Source: Nostoc sp. CHAB 5824
Lineage (GTDB): Bacteria > Cyanobacteriota > Cyanobacteriia > Cyanobacteriales > Nostocaceae
Length of the DNA: 64,000 nucleotides
Assembly (NCBI RefSeq): GCF_020829665.1
Contig: NZ_JAIVFT010000005.1
Location: 96,807-160,806, forward strand
Reading direction: 5' to 3'
The notes beneath the pieces are model-generated. The model searched no databases and was not told where the DNA came from. It saw only the letters and a program-made list of their open reading frames with translations. The position numbers were made by a program, and so were the translations under genes. Shown here one piece after another: positions 63,543 through 64,000 of the stretch (the first letter of the stretch is position 1; the number at the start of each line of letters is the position of its first letter).

Positions 63543-63614
63543 ATGACGAACGCAGACACGATGCGACTCAGCCAAGAACACTTGCAAATTATCCGCACCC
63601 ATGCTGAAAGTTGA
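63543..63614 (+). pseudogene. JAB/Mov34 (MPN) metalloprotease N-terminal remnant
   Basis: An ATG opens MTNADTMRLSQEHLQIIRTH then AES and TGA. This matches the opening of cyanobacterial JAB-domain proteins (RLSxEHLQxIRTHAES, followed in intact genes by YPEECCG). The following catalytic JAMM motif is absent. The region 63236-63735 holds no other gene. Confidence 0.5.
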
Positions 63615-63735
63615 GGAACAAAACTCAAGATATACTTTTTCTTAACAGTAATTGTATTAAACCATCTAATGCGAAGTGCTAAAAATAGCACCTCGCAAAC
63701 CGTACAGCTTGATGATAAAAAAGTGCTAATTCCGA

Positions 63736-64000
63736 TTAAACAACCACAAAATTGTTTTCGGTTAGTGTCAATCCACCAGATATTTGTGCAAATTGTACCT
63801 GAGTAAATCCAGACGCACTGCCATCTTGGTCAAAGAACAATCCACCTGTAGCGCTGTTGTAGATAAATCGCTGAGTGTTAGTGGTTGCAGATGTTCCGAT
63901 GGTAAACTGACTTGCTTGAAGTGAAGGTGTTGACAACCCGCCACCAAAGCCAGCAGCCGATACCTGAATCAATTCATTAGTCGCGTTTAAGTAATCAAGA
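63736..64000 (-). CDS. RTX-type/calcium-binding secreted protein, C-terminal end
   Basis: The gene enters from the right edge; about 87 codons are visible to the TAA at 63736-63738. It reads NELIQVSAAGFGGGLSTPSL, then ASQFTIGTSATTNTQRFIYN, GGLFFDQDGSASGFTQVQFA and SGGLTLTENNFVVV. This is the stereotyped C-terminus of cyanobacterial hemolysin-type calcium-binding proteins, exported by type I secretion through a C-terminal signal. The repeat array lies outside the window. Confidence 0.85.
   Translation of the reverse strand, partial: LDYLNATNELIQVSAAGFGGGLSTPSLQASQFTIGTSATTNTQRFIYNSATGGLFFDQDGSASGFTQVQFAQISGGLTLTENNFVVV

Overview
The window comes from a filamentous, heterocyst-type cyanobacterium, most likely Nostoc or a close relative. 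The evidence is: very frequent GCGATCGC (HIP1-type) octamers; photosystem I subunit PsaD; three carotenoid-binding photoprotection proteins (an orange carotenoid protein, a helical carotenoid protein and a C-terminal-domain homologue); a dense load of heptanucleotide tandem repeats, small hairpin elements and MITEs; and several cyanobacterium-restricted small proteins. I saw no rRNA, tRNA or CRISPR array.

Layout. 1-226 is the start of a secreted lectin-like protein that runs off the left edge. 863-6608 encodes a complete hydrophobic/neutral amino-acid ABC importer (binding lipoprotein, LivH, LivM, LivG, LivF), split by an Rpn-type nuclease-like gene on the other strand and followed by a Uma2-type nuclease gene. 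7573-16100 holds a histidine phosphatase, glucokinase, a broken fasciclin gene, an alpha/beta hydrolase, FtsE and a WecG/TagA-type glycosyltransferase. 16405-19374 is a signalling set: a NarL-type regulator, a REC-GAF-PP2C phosphatase and an RsbW-like kinase. 19479-23189 carries the CTDH and HCP carotenoid proteins, with queG and a HAD phosphatase between them. 23805-28716 encodes a MacAB/DevBCA-like exporter split into divergent halves around a 1.4 kb repeat-rich spacer. 31450-33308 has the orange carotenoid protein and a dead high-light-inducible (hli) gene. 34661-38930 is trpE, psaD and a DICT-GAF histidine kinase. 39816-48373 holds a glycogen-debranching-type enzyme, a large GT-C-like membrane protein, DUF2973 and DUF2605 proteins and thrS.

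48374-55063 is a decaying accessory zone. It contains 21-bp repeats, a HEAT-repeat pseudogene, an internally deleted hydrolase, two MITEs with target duplications and a truncated REC/thioredoxin-reductase fusion. 55227-57596 is a two-partner-secretion exoprotein. 58811-61151 is an AT-rich pair on the minus strand: a YtpB-like (DUF2600) large-terpene synthase followed by a geranylgeranyl-reductase-like flavoprotein. This looks like a small uncharacterised terpenoid pathway and is the best candidate for new biology here. The right edge holds a CheY-like regulator, a membrane/coiled-coil protein, relics of a transposase and a JAB-domain gene, and the C-terminus of an RTX-type protein.

Central themes are photoprotection (HCP, CTDH, OCP, hli relic, PsaD), nutrient uptake and carbon storage (Liv importer, glucokinase, debranching enzyme), regulation by partner switching and phosphorelay, and reshaping by small non-autonomous repeats. 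One of these repeats has been absorbed in frame into an exoprotein signal peptide, and another sits at a stop codon.
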